This document shows, piece by piece, positions 46,941-56,647 of a DNA stretch of 64,000 nucleotides. The translations under genes and the position numbers were made by a program. How positions within the stretch are numbered: position 1 is the stretch's first letter; each line of letters opens with the position of its first letter. The notes under the pieces were generated by a model. The model was not told the DNA's origin, did no database searches, and saw only the letters and a program-made list of their open reading frames with translations. Location: positions 1-64,000 of the forward strand of contig NZ_SSBI01000046.1 in NCBI RefSeq assembly GCF_004795015.1. The letters run 5' to 3'. The DNA comes from Streptomyces sp. A1277 (lineage in GTDB: Bacteria; Actinomycetota; Actinomycetes; Streptomycetales; Streptomycetaceae).

Positions 46941-48512
46941 ATGGAACGCCGCACACGGAAGTACCGGGGAGCGCTGGGGCTGCTGCTCGCCGCGGGCGTG
47001 CTGCTCACCGGCTGCACGGGGGAGGCGGGCCGGGACACGTCGTCCGCCCGGCGGCGCGGGGGAGCACCCGCACCGGCCTCCACCGGAGGCGCCGCCGACG
47101 AGGCGAAGGGCGGGCAGGGGAACGAGGCGGACCGGCTGAAGGAGTCCGCCCCGCCCGACTACCTCTCCACCTTCGCGCTGGACGTGGACACCGCCTCGTA
47201 CGGCTATGCGCGCCGCACCCTGGCCGACGGCCGGCTGCCCGGTCCGCAGACCGTACGGCCCGAGGAGTTCGTCAACAGCTTCCGCCAGGGCTACCGCCGC
47301 CCCGAAGGCAACGGCTTCTCGGTCTCCGTCGACGGCGCCCGGGCCGGCGGCGAGGACGGCGACTGGTCGCTGCTCCGGGTCGGCCTGGCCACCAAGGCCG
47401 CCCCCACCACCGCCGAACGGGCCCCGGCCGCGCTCACCTTCGTGGTCGACGTCTCCGGCTCGATGGACTCGTCCGACCGCCTCGGACTGGTGAAGACCTC
47501 GCTCGGCATCCTCACCGACGAGCTGCGCGACGACGACGCGGTGTCCCTGGTCACCTTCAGCGACGAGGCGAAGACCGTCCTGCCCATGACCCGGCTGCGC
47601 GGCCACCGCGGCGAGATCCACGACGCCGTCGACTCGCTGAAGTCCGCCGACTCCACCAACGTGGGGGCGGGCGTCAAGCGCGGCTACGAGGAAGCGGTGG
47701 AGGGCCGCCGCAAGGGCGCCAACAACCGGGTCGTCCTGCTCTCCGACGCGCTGGCCAACACCGGCGACACCGACGCCGACGACATCCTCGAACGGATCGA
47801 CTCGGCCCGCCGCGAGTACGGCATCACCCTGTTCGGCGTCGGCGTCGGCAGCGACTACGGCGACGCCTTCATGGAACGGCTGACCAACAAGGGCGACGGC
47901 CACACCACGTACATCGCCGACGAGGAACAGGCCCGCAAGGTCTTCGTCGACCAGCTCCCCGCCCACCTCGAACTGACCGCCCGCGACGCCAAGGCGCAGG
48001 TCGCCTTCGACCCGAAGACCGTCGAGAAGTTCAAGCTGGTCGGCTACGAGGACCGCAAGGTCGCCGACGAGGACTTCCGCGACGACAGCGTGGACGGCGG
48101 CGAGGTCGGACCCGGCCACACCGTCACTGCCCTGTACGCGGTGCACCTGCGCGACGGCGCGTCCGGCCACGTGGCCACTGCGACCGTGCGCTGGCTCGAC
48201 CCCAAGACCCGTACCCCGCACGAGAAGTCCGGCTCCGTGGAGACCGGCGCGATCGGCGGCGGGCTGTGGGGCGGCAAGAGCACCCGGCTCCAGGTGGCGG
48301 CGGTCGCCGCGTACTTCGCGGAGACCCTGCGCGGCGGCGGCCTGCCCGGCGCGCCCGGTCTCGGTGAACTCGCCACCCGCGCCCGGAAACTGGCCGCGAC
48401 GACCGAGGACCCCTCGGTGACGAAGCTGGCCGACGCGATCGGCCGCGCCGACCGGCTCAAGAGCGGCGAGCGGGACGGCGGGGGAGACGACGGGGAGGGC
48501 GAGATGGACTGA
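46941..48512 (+). CDS. VWA-domain lipoprotein (YfbK-like)
   Basis: 523 aa from ATG 46941 behind AGGGGG. Lipobox LLTGC near residue 21-25. A vWF-A N-terminal domain (STFALDVDTASYGYARR), a VWA domain with MIDAS DVSGSMDSSD at 170, and the YfbK-type C-terminal domain (VAFDPKTVEKFKLVGYED) follow in the usual order. Likely a membrane-anchored metal-dependent adhesion or assembly protein. A longer upstream frame lacks the signal logic. The acidic tail is DGGGDDGEGEMD. Confidence 0.88.
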   Translation: MERRTRKYRGALGLLLAAGVLLTGCTGEAGRDTSSARRRGGAPAPASTGGAADEAKGGQGNEADRLKESAPPDYLSTFALDVDTASYGYARRTLADGRLPGPQTVRPEEFVNSFRQGYRRPEGNGFSVSVDGARAGGEDGDWSLLRVGLATKAAPTTAERAPAALTFVVDVSGSMDSSDRLGLVKTSLGILTDELRDDDAVSLVTFSDEAKTVLPMTRLRGHRGEIHDAVDSLKSADSTNVGAGVKRGYEEAVEGRRKGANNRVVLLSDALANTGDTDADDILERIDSARREYGITLFGVGVGSDYGDAFMERLTNKGDGHTTYIADEEQARKVFVDQLPAHLELTARDAKAQVAFDPKTVEKFKLVGYEDRKVADEDFRDDSVDGGEVGPGHTVTALYAVHLRDGASGHVATATVRWLDPKTRTPHEKSGSVETGAIGGGLWGGKSTRLQVAAVAAYFAETLRGGGLPGAPGLGELATRARKLAATTEDPSVTKLADAIGRADRLKSGERDGGGDDGEGEMD

Positions 48513-48603
48513 CGGGCACCCGGCGGCGGACCCGAGGGGAGCGGTTCGCACACATCTGCGAAATCCGGCGGTGCGGCCGCTTCCCGCAGGCCATCATGGC
48601 CCC

Positions 48604-49053
48604 ATGGCCTCCCTGTTCCTCACCCTCGCCCTGATCGCGACCGGTCTCTACGCGGGCTTCCTGCTGACGTTCCTCATCGCGGTGATGCCCGGTCTGGCCG
48701 CCCTGTCCGACGAGGGTTTCACCACGGCGATGCGCCGCCTCAACGAGAAGGTGCCCGGCCCCGTCTTCCTCGTGCTCTTCCTCGGCGCGGTCGCCTTCCC
48801 GGTGGTCCCGGTCCTCACGGAGTCCGGCGAGCGGAGCTGGCCGCTGCTGACCCTGGCGCTGGCCTGCGCCGTCGTCTCCCACCTGGTCACGATCGCCGGC
48901 AACATCCCGCTGAACAAGGCGCTCGCCGACTCCGAGGGCGGCGACGACACCGCGGCCCGCGCGGCGTTCGAAACCCGCTGGAACGCCCTCCACTACTTCC
49001 GGACCGCGCTCTCGCTCCTGGCCTTCGTCCTGCTGGCGGTGGCCACGACCTGA
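48604..49053 (+). CDS. DUF1772 (anthrone-oxygenase-like) membrane protein
   Basis: 149 aa with four membrane segments and the conserved LYAGFLLTFLIAVMPGL, NEKVPGPVF, NIPLNKAL and WNALHYFRTALS motifs of DUF1772. Members include fungal anthrone oxygenases, but most bacterial ones are uncharacterised. ATG 48604; no clear ribosome site and no operon partner. Confidence 0.8.
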   Translation: MASLFLTLALIATGLYAGFLLTFLIAVMPGLAALSDEGFTTAMRRLNEKVPGPVFLVLFLGAVAFPVVPVLTESGERSWPLLTLALACAVVSHLVTIAGNIPLNKALADSEGGDDTAARAAFETRWNALHYFRTALSLLAFVLLAVATT

Positions 49054-49148
49054 AACCGGCAGGCGCCGAACCGGGTTTATGCCGCCACTACGCGGGCCTC
49101 GCCACCGTGCTGTGACCTGCCGCGCGAACCTGCCGCCGACAGGACGAA

Positions 49149-49168
49149 GGCCCTCCCGGGGGAGGGCC
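49149..49168 (+). terminator. GC-rich hairpin, possible terminator
   Basis: GGCCCTCC (49149-49156) pairs with GGAGGGCC (49161-49168) around CGGG, between the DUF1772 gene and the tRNA-fragment boundary of the island. Confidence 0.5.
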
Positions 49169-49185
49169 TGGTCGGGCTGGGCCGA

Positions 49186-49241
49186 TGCGCCCCCGGCAGG
49201 ACTCGAACCTGCGGCCAAGTGCTTAGAAGGGGCTTGCTCTT
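49186..49241 (-). repeat. Duplicated 3' part of tRNA-Arg (island attachment-site copy)
   Basis: Read on the minus strand, this is the 3' part of the tRNA-Arg gene at 51759-51831: end of the D arm, anticodon arm (CTTCTAA), T arm and acceptor end. The last 34 bp (49186-49219) are identical to 51757-51790; the remainder has about four mismatches in 22 bp. The 5' third of the tRNA is missing. This is the signature of tRNA-directed integration and marks the far end of an island. Confidence 0.85.
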
Positions 49242-49257
49242 TCGGTTTCGTTGGGCC

Positions 49258-49380
49258 GGCACCAGTTTGGCCATGCTGTACGCCACCTACGCCCGCTGCA
49301 TCGTCGGCCAGACCAAGGAACTGGAGGCCCGCATCGAGCCAGCGCAAAGCCTTTCGGCGCTGGAAGGCGCGGCGGCGTAG
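49258..49380 (+). pseudogene. Tyrosine-recombinase integrase, C-terminal fragment
   Basis: The plus strand reads GTSLAMLYATYARCIVGQTK, then ELEARIEPAQSLSALEG, to TAG 49378-49380. This corresponds to the end of actinobacterial phage/ICE integrases (GHS-x-AVLL-x-xYAKCIDGQ...RIE), just after the catalytic Tyr region. It lies 17 bp inside the tRNA-fragment boundary, exactly where an integrase gene is expected. The rest of the gene is gone. Confidence 0.6.
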
Positions 49381-49411
49381 CGCGACTCGGCGGCGCCAGA
49401 AGTACGCACGG

Positions 49412-50554
49412 TCATTGCGTACGTCGGTAGGGATCCGTGTACGGCTCCATGGACTGGCGCACCTCTTCCCGGACCGGGGCCATGAGGGGGCCGGGAGCGT
49501 AGTAGCGGGCGCGGGCCTTGCCGTGGGGGACGAGCCAGCCGCGGGCCACGAGCTCCCGGATGTCGCGGATAGCTTGCTGGTCGCTGAGATCGGCGTCCTG
49601 CTGGTAGACGGTGCGGCGCACCTTCGCGTCCGAGAAGGCGGGCAGCAGGGCATAGACCACCCGCTCGTCCAAACCGGCGGCCTCGACGCCTTCGACCAGA
49701 CGGGTCCAGGCCCGCGACATGACGTCGAAGCGGCGCTGGGCCTGCTGGGCCTGGCGATGGTGAGCGGTCAGGCAGAATCGGACCCAGGGGCGGGTATCCC
49801 GCTTGGGGCTCCAGTGCGGTCCGCCCACCTCCTCCAGGATCTGGTAGTAGGCGTACGTGTTCTGTCCCCGGCCGAGCCATTCCTCGATGGAGGAGAATTC
49901 GGGCGGCATCAGAGCCTCGCGGGAGAACACCAGGGTGGACAGAGCGCGGGACATACGTCCGTTGCCGTCTTTCCACGGGTGAATCTTGACGAGGTTGAGG
50001 TGGGCCATGGAGGCGCGGACGTGGACGGGTGTATCAAGGTCGCCCTCGTTGAGCCAGTCGATGAACTCCGTCATCAGGGCGGGGACGTCCGCCTGGTCCG
50101 GGGCGGTGTAGGCGGGGACCAGGGGGTCGTCGGGGCTGGTGACGTAGACGGGTCCGTCGCGCCAGCGGCCAGGGCGTTTGTCGAGGTGGTGGCCCTGCAG
50201 CATGAAGTGCAGGCCGTTGAGCAGGCCGGCATCGTACCGGAAGTCGTCTCCGGCGTCGGCGAGGGCCTGGATGTAGGTCATGCCTCGCTGGTAGCCCTCC
50301 AGCTCGGCACGCGTCTTATCCCCGGTCTCCAGTGGTTCCTCACCGGACATGAGGGCTTCCACGTCGTCGACCGTTGCTGCGTACCCCTCAATGGTGTTCG
50401 ATCCGGCGATCGCGCGGGCGGTGAGGTTGCGGCGCAGCTGGCGGGTCCAGCGTGGGGTGGCCCGGAGCATGTGGCGCAGGGAGCGGCGCATACTATCGAT
50501 TTCGTCGAGGGCGCGGCGGTCGTCGGCGTCCAGGGAGGGTGTTACGTACAGCAT
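49412..50554 (-). CDS. Fic-domain protein, probable AMPylating enzyme (class II)
   Basis: 380 aa from ATG 50554 (MLYVTPSLDADDRRALDEID). The Fic core HPWKDGNGR (His192) is complete except Trp for the usual Phe. An N-terminal inhibitory helix has SNTIEG near residue 50, matching the (S/T)xxxE(G/N) autoinhibitory motif placed before the Fic core, hence class II. A C-terminal winged-helix-like region (about 300-375, DLSDQQAIRDIRELVARGWL) could bind DNA. It is the only intact gene in the tRNA-Arg island, behind a 17-bp imperfect palindrome. Confidence 0.9.
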   Translation of the reverse strand: MLYVTPSLDADDRRALDEIDSMRRSLRHMLRATPRWTRQLRRNLTARAIAGSNTIEGYAATVDDVEALMSGEEPLETGDKTRAELEGYQRGMTYIQALADAGDDFRYDAGLLNGLHFMLQGHHLDKRPGRWRDGPVYVTSPDDPLVPAYTAPDQADVPALMTEFIDWLNEGDLDTPVHVRASMAHLNLVKIHPWKDGNGRMSRALSTLVFSREALMPPEFSSIEEWLGRGQNTYAYYQILEEVGGPHWSPKRDTRPWVRFCLTAHHRQAQQAQRRFDVMSRAWTRLVEGVEAAGLDERVVYALLPAFSDAKVRRTVYQQDADLSDQQAIRDIRELVARGWLVPHGKARARYYAPGPLMAPVREEVRQSMEPYTDPYRRTQ

Positions 50555-50562
50555 GACTCCAT

Positions 50563-50579
50563 GACACGATAATTGTGTC
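50563..50579 (-). promoter_or_regulatory. Imperfect 17-bp palindrome upstream of the Fic gene
   Basis: GACAC (50563-50567) and GTGTC (50575-50579) flank an AT-rich GATAATT, starting 8 bp before the Fic ATG. It could be an operator, possibly bound by the winged-helix part of the Fic protein itself; the AT-rich centre also fits a -10 region. Confidence 0.5.
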
Positions 50580-51694
50580 GCGGAGTCAATCTGGCACCGA
50601 TGTGATTCCTTCCCCTGGCCCGCAGCTCCGTTGCTGCTGTGGGCCTCCGGCTGTGGCGTGCAGTCTCCCCCTCTCCTGCGCCAGCGGCCGAGGCTGATGC
50701 CGTTGTGCGCACGGTGGGAGTGTGGGTGGTAGCAGGTGTCGCGCCGTGCGAGATCACTCACGCACAGAACAGCAGGCTTCATTGGCCATGGCTGTAGGAC
50801 GCGGCCGGGTTGCGCGGGATCTGATTCGGACGGGCCACGCCCCCCCGCAAGCCGGCTCGACGACGAGCTCCGCCTTGTACGCGTCCGAGGACGCGGCGGG
50901 CGGGAGGCCGCGCAGTGGTGGGGCTTTGGCGGTACCCGGTAAGCCGTATGGCCAGCCGGCCGGCTTCTGGGCCCAGACCATCCCGCCGCAAGGCGGGGCC
51001 TTATTCGGGGACCGGATCTTCTGCACCACCACGGAACGCCCCGGTACCGACACCGTGTCGCCCGCCCTCGACCGCCTGGCCGCCAGGGTCAACGCCGCGG
51101 GCAACCTCACCTCGCAGGCGGGCACCGGCGCCTGGAACTCGACCTTGCTCGAGATCGCGGTGCTCGGCTGCCACGCGAACAACGACGCGGGCGCCCTTGC
51201 CCTGGGAAAGCCGGACGATGCCGAGGCTCTGGCCCTCGCCGTACACCAACTGCGCCAGGCACCGGACTATGCGGCGGCGCTGTCCCTGCCGCTCCCGCTT
51301 CACCTGGCCGGGCTGGCGCAGGCATACGTCCTCCCGATGCTCGTGGAGAGTGATGAGAATTCAGCAGGAGTGACGGCGGGGCCAACTGTGGAGCAGGAGC
51401 AGGGGGCGCGACGGACAACGATTCGGACCCGGACCTCATGGACGCGGCGGGGCTGACCACGGAACCCGAAGGGGGAGACGACGAGGGGTGAGGCTCGTCT
51501 CTGGCAGGGCCTTGGACCATGGGACGAAGCGCTTTTCCGGGGGAGCGGCCGATGCACAGCCGCTGGCTCCGCGACTTGTGTGGTTCGGCGGCGGTGCCAC
51601 GTCGGGTGGTGGGCGCCGAGGATGGAGCAGCTTGAGTCAGCAGTCACGAACAGGGCAGGCGCCGCTTTGGCGCCCGCTCGCGCTCCTGGGTAAC
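50580..51694 (+). other. Island interior with no confident gene
   Basis: About 1.1 kb between the Fic gene and the tRNA terminator. A plus-strand frame open from 50722 to 51456 contains coding-like stretches (DTVSPALDRLAARVNAAGNL; LLEIAVLGCHANNDAGALAL) but no recognisable domain and no good start, so it may be decayed coding DNA of the element. Codon pattern is weaker than in flanking genes. Confidence 0.35.
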
Positions 51695-51728
51695 AAAAAA
51701 GCCCTCCGCAAGCGATCTTGCGGAGGGC
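51695..51728 (-). terminator. Rho-independent terminator of tRNA-Arg
   Basis: A 12-bp stem (GCCCTCCGCAAG at 51701-51712, partner 51717-51728) with a CGAT loop. On the minus strand it is followed by six T (51695-51700 are A on the plus strand). It lies 31 bp downstream of the tRNA 3' end. Confidence 0.85.
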
Positions 51729-51758
51729 TCGAAATGGCCTCTGACCTGAATAAACGTG

Positions 51759-51831
51759 CGCCCCCGGCAGGACTCGAACCTGCGGCCAAGCGCTTAGAAG
51801 GCGCCTGCTCTATCCACTGAGCTACGGGGGC
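51759..51831 (-). tRNA. tRNA-Arg (anticodon TCT)
   Basis: 73 nt on the minus strand. The acceptor stem GCCCCCG/CGGGGGC, D arm GCTC...GAGC, anticodon arm GGCGC-CTTCTAA-GCGCT (imperfect at the base), and T arm GCAGG-TTCGAGT-CCTGC fold as a cloverleaf. The loop CTTCTAA gives anticodon TCT, reading AGA. CCA is not encoded (CAC follows the discriminator G). Its 3' half is repeated 2.6 kb away, marking it as an integration site. Confidence 0.95.
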
Positions 51832-52140
51832 CGGGTGGTGGCTGCGGTGGTCTGGAGCCCCGGGACCCGGGCGGTCCGTGACCTTGCCGGGACAAGGATA
51901 GGGCTCCGAATGGCTCGACCCGGTTGCTTCACCTGCGTGGCACGATGTGGAGGTTCGGTGAAGCGAGACGATAATCGCAGGTAGGTGCGAGTCACGCATC
52001 GCTTTTGACGTCTCACGCCCCGGGTGTTGTGCAGTCGTTATGCCTGCGCCCCACTCATCCCCTCTGTCCGGACGGGGGAACCGGCGCGCAGAGGTGGCTA
52101 TACGCTTCAAAAAGGCGCCAAAATTGGGCATTCTTCGCAT

Positions 52141-53802
52141 GTGGTGACCTTGGACGTACGGCCTCAGCTCATCGACGCACTTTCCGCCCTGCGCGACCGT
52201 GTCGCTGCCGTGCGTCTCCCACTCCCGCTCCCAGAGGCCCCCCGCGCCAGGCAGACCCGGATCGAGCTGCTCGCTCAGCTCGACGACTACCTGCTGCCCA
52301 GGCTGAAGGACCCCGAGGCGCCCCTGCTCGCCGTCATCGGCGGATCGACCGGCGCCGGCAAGTCGACACTCGTCAACTCCCTCGTGGGGCGCCGGGTCAG
52401 CGAGGCGGGGGTGCTGCGCCCGACCACGCGTACGCCCGTCCTGGTCTGCCACCCGGACGACCAGCACTGGTTCGCCGGCGTACGGGTGCTGCCGCAGCTC
52501 ACCCGGGTCTGGCTGCCGCCCGAGGAGTACGCCGACCCCGGTCAGTGCGACGACCTCGACGGCCTCGACGGGAACGCGGCCGAGGAGGGCACCGCCCTGC
52601 GCGTCGAGACGGCCACCGGGCTGCCGCGCGGACTCGCCCTGCTGGACGCCCCCGACATCGACTCCCTCGTCGTACGCAACCGCGTCCTGGCCGCCGAACT
52701 CATCTGCGCGGCCGACATCTGGGTCATGGTCACCACCGCCTCCCGGTACGCCGACGCCGTGCCCTGGCACCTGCTGCGTACGGCCAAGGAGTACAACGCC
52801 TCGCTCGTCACCGTCCTGGACCGGGTCCCGCACCAGGTGATCGCCGAGGTCTCCCGGCAGTACGGCGCCCTGCTCACCAAGGCCGGCCTCGGCGAGGTGC
52901 CCCGCTTCACCATCCCCGAACTGCCCGAATCGGCCGGCGGCGGCAGCGGACTGCTGCCCACCACCGCCGTAGCCCCGCTGCGCGCCTGGCTCACCCACCG
53001 CGCCCAGGACCCGGCGGCCCGCCAGCAGGCGGTCGGCCGGACCGCCGCCGGGGTCATCGACTCCCTGGACGTACGGATGCCCGCCCTCGCCGGGGCCGTC
53101 GCGGCGCAGTACGCGGCCGCCGTGCGGCTGACGGGCGTGGTCGAGGACGCGTACGGGAAGGAGGGCGCCCGGGTGCGGCGCAGGCTGAAGAACGGCGGCG
53201 CGCTCGCCGGTGACGCCCGGACCCGGTGGCGCGGCTACCCGCTGTACAGCACCTCCGAGGAAGTGCTCGACGCGCTCGTGGAGAGCCTGGCAGCGCTCCT
53301 GGAGTGCGCCGTCGCCGCCGCCGACGAGCAGATCCGCACCACCTGGCGGCGGGAGCCGGCCGCGGCGGCGTTCGCCTTCGAGGCGGCGGGCCGCGAGGAG
53401 GGTGGCTGGGGACCGGCCGAGGACGTCCGGGGCCGGATCGACATGACCGTACGCCGGTGGCGCCGGATCCTGGAGGAACTGGCCGAGGAGGAACTGCGCC
53501 TGATGGAGCGCAACACCGCCCCGGACCCCGAGACCGTCGCCGCCCTGCTGGCCGCCGCCCTGCTCGGTGGCCGCCGCGCCCGCACCGCGGGGGAGCAGCT
53601 CGCCGAACGGATCGGGGCGCAGGGCGCGCTGCGGCTGCGCGACAAGGGCGGCGCGCTGCTCACCACCTATCTCGACCATGTGCTGAACGGCGAACGCGAC
53701 CGGCGGCTCGCGCCCCTGGACGCCCTCGACGTGGCCCCCGAACCGCAGGCCGAACTGATCGCCGCGCTGTCCCTACTGCAGAAGGAGAGGTGGCAGCGAT
53801 GA
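52141..53802 (+). CDS. Dynamin-like/ABC-transporter-associated GTPase
   Basis: 553 aa. The GTPase core is at residues ~65-220: P-loop GGSTGAGKSTLVNSLVG (67), LLDAPDIDSL for the switch-II Asp, and SLVTVLDRVP in place of NKxD. The helical C-terminal half (RRWRRILEELAEEELRL etc.) has no membrane helix. The start is the GTG at 52141 (or 52144); no strong ribosome site, so translation may be leaderless. Overlaps the next GTPase gene by ATGA. The pair probably acts as a heteromer at the membrane. Confidence 0.85.
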   Translation: MVTLDVRPQLIDALSALRDRVAAVRLPLPLPEAPRARQTRIELLAQLDDYLLPRLKDPEAPLLAVIGGSTGAGKSTLVNSLVGRRVSEAGVLRPTTRTPVLVCHPDDQHWFAGVRVLPQLTRVWLPPEEYADPGQCDDLDGLDGNAAEEGTALRVETATGLPRGLALLDAPDIDSLVVRNRVLAAELICAADIWVMVTTASRYADAVPWHLLRTAKEYNASLVTVLDRVPHQVIAEVSRQYGALLTKAGLGEVPRFTIPELPESAGGGSGLLPTTAVAPLRAWLTHRAQDPAARQQAVGRTAAGVIDSLDVRMPALAGAVAAQYAAAVRLTGVVEDAYGKEGARVRRRLKNGGALAGDARTRWRGYPLYSTSEEVLDALVESLAALLECAVAAADEQIRTTWRREPAAAAFAFEAAGREEGGWGPAEDVRGRIDMTVRRWRRILEELAEEELRLMERNTAPDPETVAALLAAALLGGRRARTAGEQLAERIGAQGALRLRDKGGALLTTYLDHVLNGERDRRLAPLDALDVAPEPQAELIAALSLLQKERWQR

Positions 53803-55713
53803 CTGCCGTCACTGACGAGAATCCGGGACAGGGCCACGGCAGGATCCGCAGCCGCGGCCGCCGCTCCGATGCGGTGGGGTGTTCGCAGGAGGCGTCCGGG
53901 CCCGGCGCGGGCTGGGACGACGGGCTGATCGCCCGCCGGGCCCGGGCCGCCCGCGAGGAGACCGCCCCCGAGGACACCCCGGAAGCCGCGGCGGACCTGG
54001 ACGACGACGGACGGCCCCAGGTCGAGGCGTACGTGTCCTCCGGCAGCCCGCTCCGCCCCCGCCTGGACGCCCTGCGCGAACTCGTCGGACTCTCCAGGGC
54101 CCGCCTGGACCGGGCCGCCCTCGCCGAGGCGGGCCGGGTGCTCGACGAGGCGGCGGCCCGCCAGCGCCTCTCCTCCCGGCACACCGTCGTCGCCATCGCC
54201 GGTGCGAGCGGCAGCGGCAAATCGACCCTCTTCAACGCGTTGGCCGGCGCGCAGCTCTCCGAGACCGGGCTGCGCCGCCCCACCACCGCCCAGCCCCTGG
54301 CCTGCTCCTGGACGGACGGGGCGGCCGGCCTCCTCGACCGGCTGGCCGTGCCCGGACGGCTGAGGCGCAGGCCGCAGCCGGGCGGCGCGGCGGCCGACGA
54401 GGCGCTCCAGGGCCTGGTCCTGGTCGACCTGCCCGACCACGACTCGGCGGCGAGGGGCCACCGCGACCAGGTGGACCGGGTGCTGGCGCTGGTGGACGCG
54501 GTGATCTGGGTGGTGGACCCGGAGAAGTACGCGGACGCGGCCCTGCACGAGCGCTACCTGCGGCCGCTCGCCGGCCACGCGGAGGTCACCTTCGTCGTCC
54601 TCAACCAGATCGACCGGCTGCCGGGCGAGGCCGCCGACCAGGTCCTGGACGACCTGCGCCGGCTGCTGGACGAGGACGGCATGGCGCTGGGCGAACACGG
54701 CGATCCGGGGGCGACCGTGCTGTCCCTGTCCGCGCTGACCGGCGACGGCGTGGGCGAACTGCGCGAACTGCTCGGCCGGTTCGTCCAGGACCGCACGGCG
54801 GCCACCCGGCGGCTGGCCGCCGACGTGGACGCGGCGGCGGCCAGGCTCCGCCCGGTGTACGTCGCCGAGGGGCGGCCGGGGCTCGGGGAGCGGGCCCGTG
54901 AGGAATTCGCCGACCGGCTCGCGGAGGCCGTGGGCGCGGCGGCGGCGGGACAGGCGGCCGAGCGCGAGTGGCGCCGCAACGCCGGACGGGCCTGTGGCAC
55001 GCCGTGGCTGCGGCTGTGGCGCTGGTACGAGTCCGCGCGGCAGCCCGGGAGCCGGGACCGCGCGCCCCTCGCCGCCCCGCCCGAGGAACGGCTCACCGCA
55101 CGCCAGCGGGTCGAGCAGGCCGTGCGCACGGTGGCCGACGACGCCGCCGCCGGGCTGCCCGGACCCTGGGCGCAGGCGGTGCGCGAGGCGGCGGTGCACG
55201 GGGCGCGGGGGCTGCCCGACGCGCTGGACGAACTGGCCGGGGCGGCGGAGGGCCGGGGAGCGGACCCGAAAGCGGACCCGGGAGCAGCGGGAGCGCAGGC
55301 CGCGGGCGGTGCGGCCGGTGCGGTGCCGGGCGGTGCGGTGCCGGGCGGCCCCGCGCCCCGCCTGGTGGCCGGCGGCCGTCCTGGCGCAGGTGGCGATGAC
55401 GCTGCTGCAGATCTTCGGCGGCCTGTGGCTGGCCGGTCAGATCATCGGGGTGCTGGAGCCGGGGCTGCTGACGCCCGCTCTGGTGATGCTCGCGGGGATC
55501 ATCGGCGGCCCACTGGTGGAGTGGGCGTGCGCGGCGGCGGCCAGGGGGCCCGCACGACGGTACGGCCAGGAGGCCGAGCGGCGGCTGCGCGAGGCGGCGG
55601 CGGCCTGCGGGCGGGCCCGGGTGCTCGACCCGGTCTCGGCCGAGCTGGTGCGCTACCGCGAAGTGCGCGAGCGCTACGTGGCGGTGACGGAGTTCTCCAC
55701 AACGGGCCGTTAG
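53799..55713 (+). CDS. Second dynamin-like GTPase (YfjP-like), apparently frameshifted near its C-terminus
   Basis: Frame 1 from ATG 53799 encodes a GTPase: GASGSGKSTLFNALAG (135), LVDLPDHDSAARGH, NQIDRLPG as NKxD, LSALTGDGV. From about 55,345 the native sequence continues only in the next frame (AWWPAAVLAQVAMTLLQIFG, two membrane helices, then RVLDPVSAELVRYREVRERY to TAG 55713). The shift lies in a repeat-rich tract with two copies of GGTGCGGTGCCGGGC (55317-55346). One surplus base would explain it. If read straight, the first frame ends at 55817 with a low-complexity Gly/Ala/Arg tail and lacks the membrane anchor. Confidence 0.8.
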
Positions 55714-55813
55714 TCCACAGCCCCCAGCGGGATTTCCGCCTCCCCTCCAGCATGGGATCAGTGACCGGACGCACGGTGCGGTCACGGAGACCGGGCGAAG
55801 GGGAGGCGGAGTC

Positions 55814-56434
55814 ATGAACGAGACCTTGGTGACGCTGGTGGGCAACGCGGCGACGGCCGTGGAGTTCCGGGAGACGGCGACCGGGGGGATGGCCCGGTTC
55901 AGGTTCGCGGTGACGCCGCGGCGGTGGGACCGGGCGAAGGAGCTCTGGGCCGACGGACACACCAGCTTCTACACCGTGTGGGCGTGGCGCGCGCTGGCGA
56001 TGAACCTGTCGGGTTCGGTCGCGGTGGGCGAGCCGCTGGTGGTGCACGGCAGGCTGAAGGTGCGTGAGGAGGAGAAGGACGGGCAGCGCCGGACATTCGT
56101 GGACATCGAGGCGGTGGCGGTGGGTCACGACCTGACGCGGGGCACGGCGGCGTTCCGCCGGGTGGTCAGGGGCGAGCCGGCGCTGACCACCCGGTTCGGC
56201 CCGGCACCCGTCGCCGCCGGGGCCGATCCGTGGGCGGTGAGGGAGGCGCCTGAGGAGCGGGGCGGGGCCGAGGAGGAGGGGGTGGGCGCGGAGCCGGGCG
56301 GGCCCGAGGAGCAGCCGGCGGTGCGGCCCGAGGAGCCCCCAGTGGAGCGGCCGGTGGCGCGGCGGCGGACGGTGCGTCAGAAGAGCGGCGGTTCGCCCCG
56401 GAAGGCCGAGTCCGAGCTGGTGACCGCGTCATGA
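55814..56434 (+). CDS. ssb: Single-stranded DNA-binding protein (SsbB-like)
   Basis: 206 aa. An OB fold covers residues 1-115 (NETLVTLVGNAATAVEFRET; FYTVWAWRALAMNLSGSVAV; VVHGRLKVREEEKDGQRRTF). The tail is Glu/Pro-rich and then basic, and lacks the acidic DDDIPF-type tip needed to recruit repair partners, as in the second, sporulation-linked Streptomyces SSB. ATG 55814 behind GGGGAGGCGGAG. A GTGACCG...CGGTCAC inverted repeat (55761-55785) precedes it. Confidence 0.85.
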   Translation: MNETLVTLVGNAATAVEFRETATGGMARFRFAVTPRRWDRAKELWADGHTSFYTVWAWRALAMNLSGSVAVGEPLVVHGRLKVREEEKDGQRRTFVDIEAVAVGHDLTRGTAAFRRVVRGEPALTTRFGPAPVAAGADPWAVREAPEERGGAEEEGVGAEPGGPEEQPAVRPEEPPVERPVARRRTVRQKSGGSPRKAESELVTAS

Positions 56435-56647
56435 AGAGGTGGGCGGGACGGACGGTGTCCCTCCGGCGGCCGGGAGTTACCGGGGATAACGATTGCGAGT
56501 CGGAATGGTTGTCCGACGGTATGACGGGGGACTGTGTGGGGCTCCCTCCATAGGATTCCCCAGTGCCCACAGGGCACTTGAGTAGGCAGGCGGGACATTC
56601 CCCACACGCGTTACCGGGCGCGAGGGTCTCGCCCGGAGGGGAAATCT

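Noticed and set aside
53799..55713. Programmed ribosomal frameshift in the second GTPase
   Set aside because: No slippery heptamer of the usual type or clear stimulatory structure was seen; an indel in the repeat is simpler, though slippage cannot be excluded.
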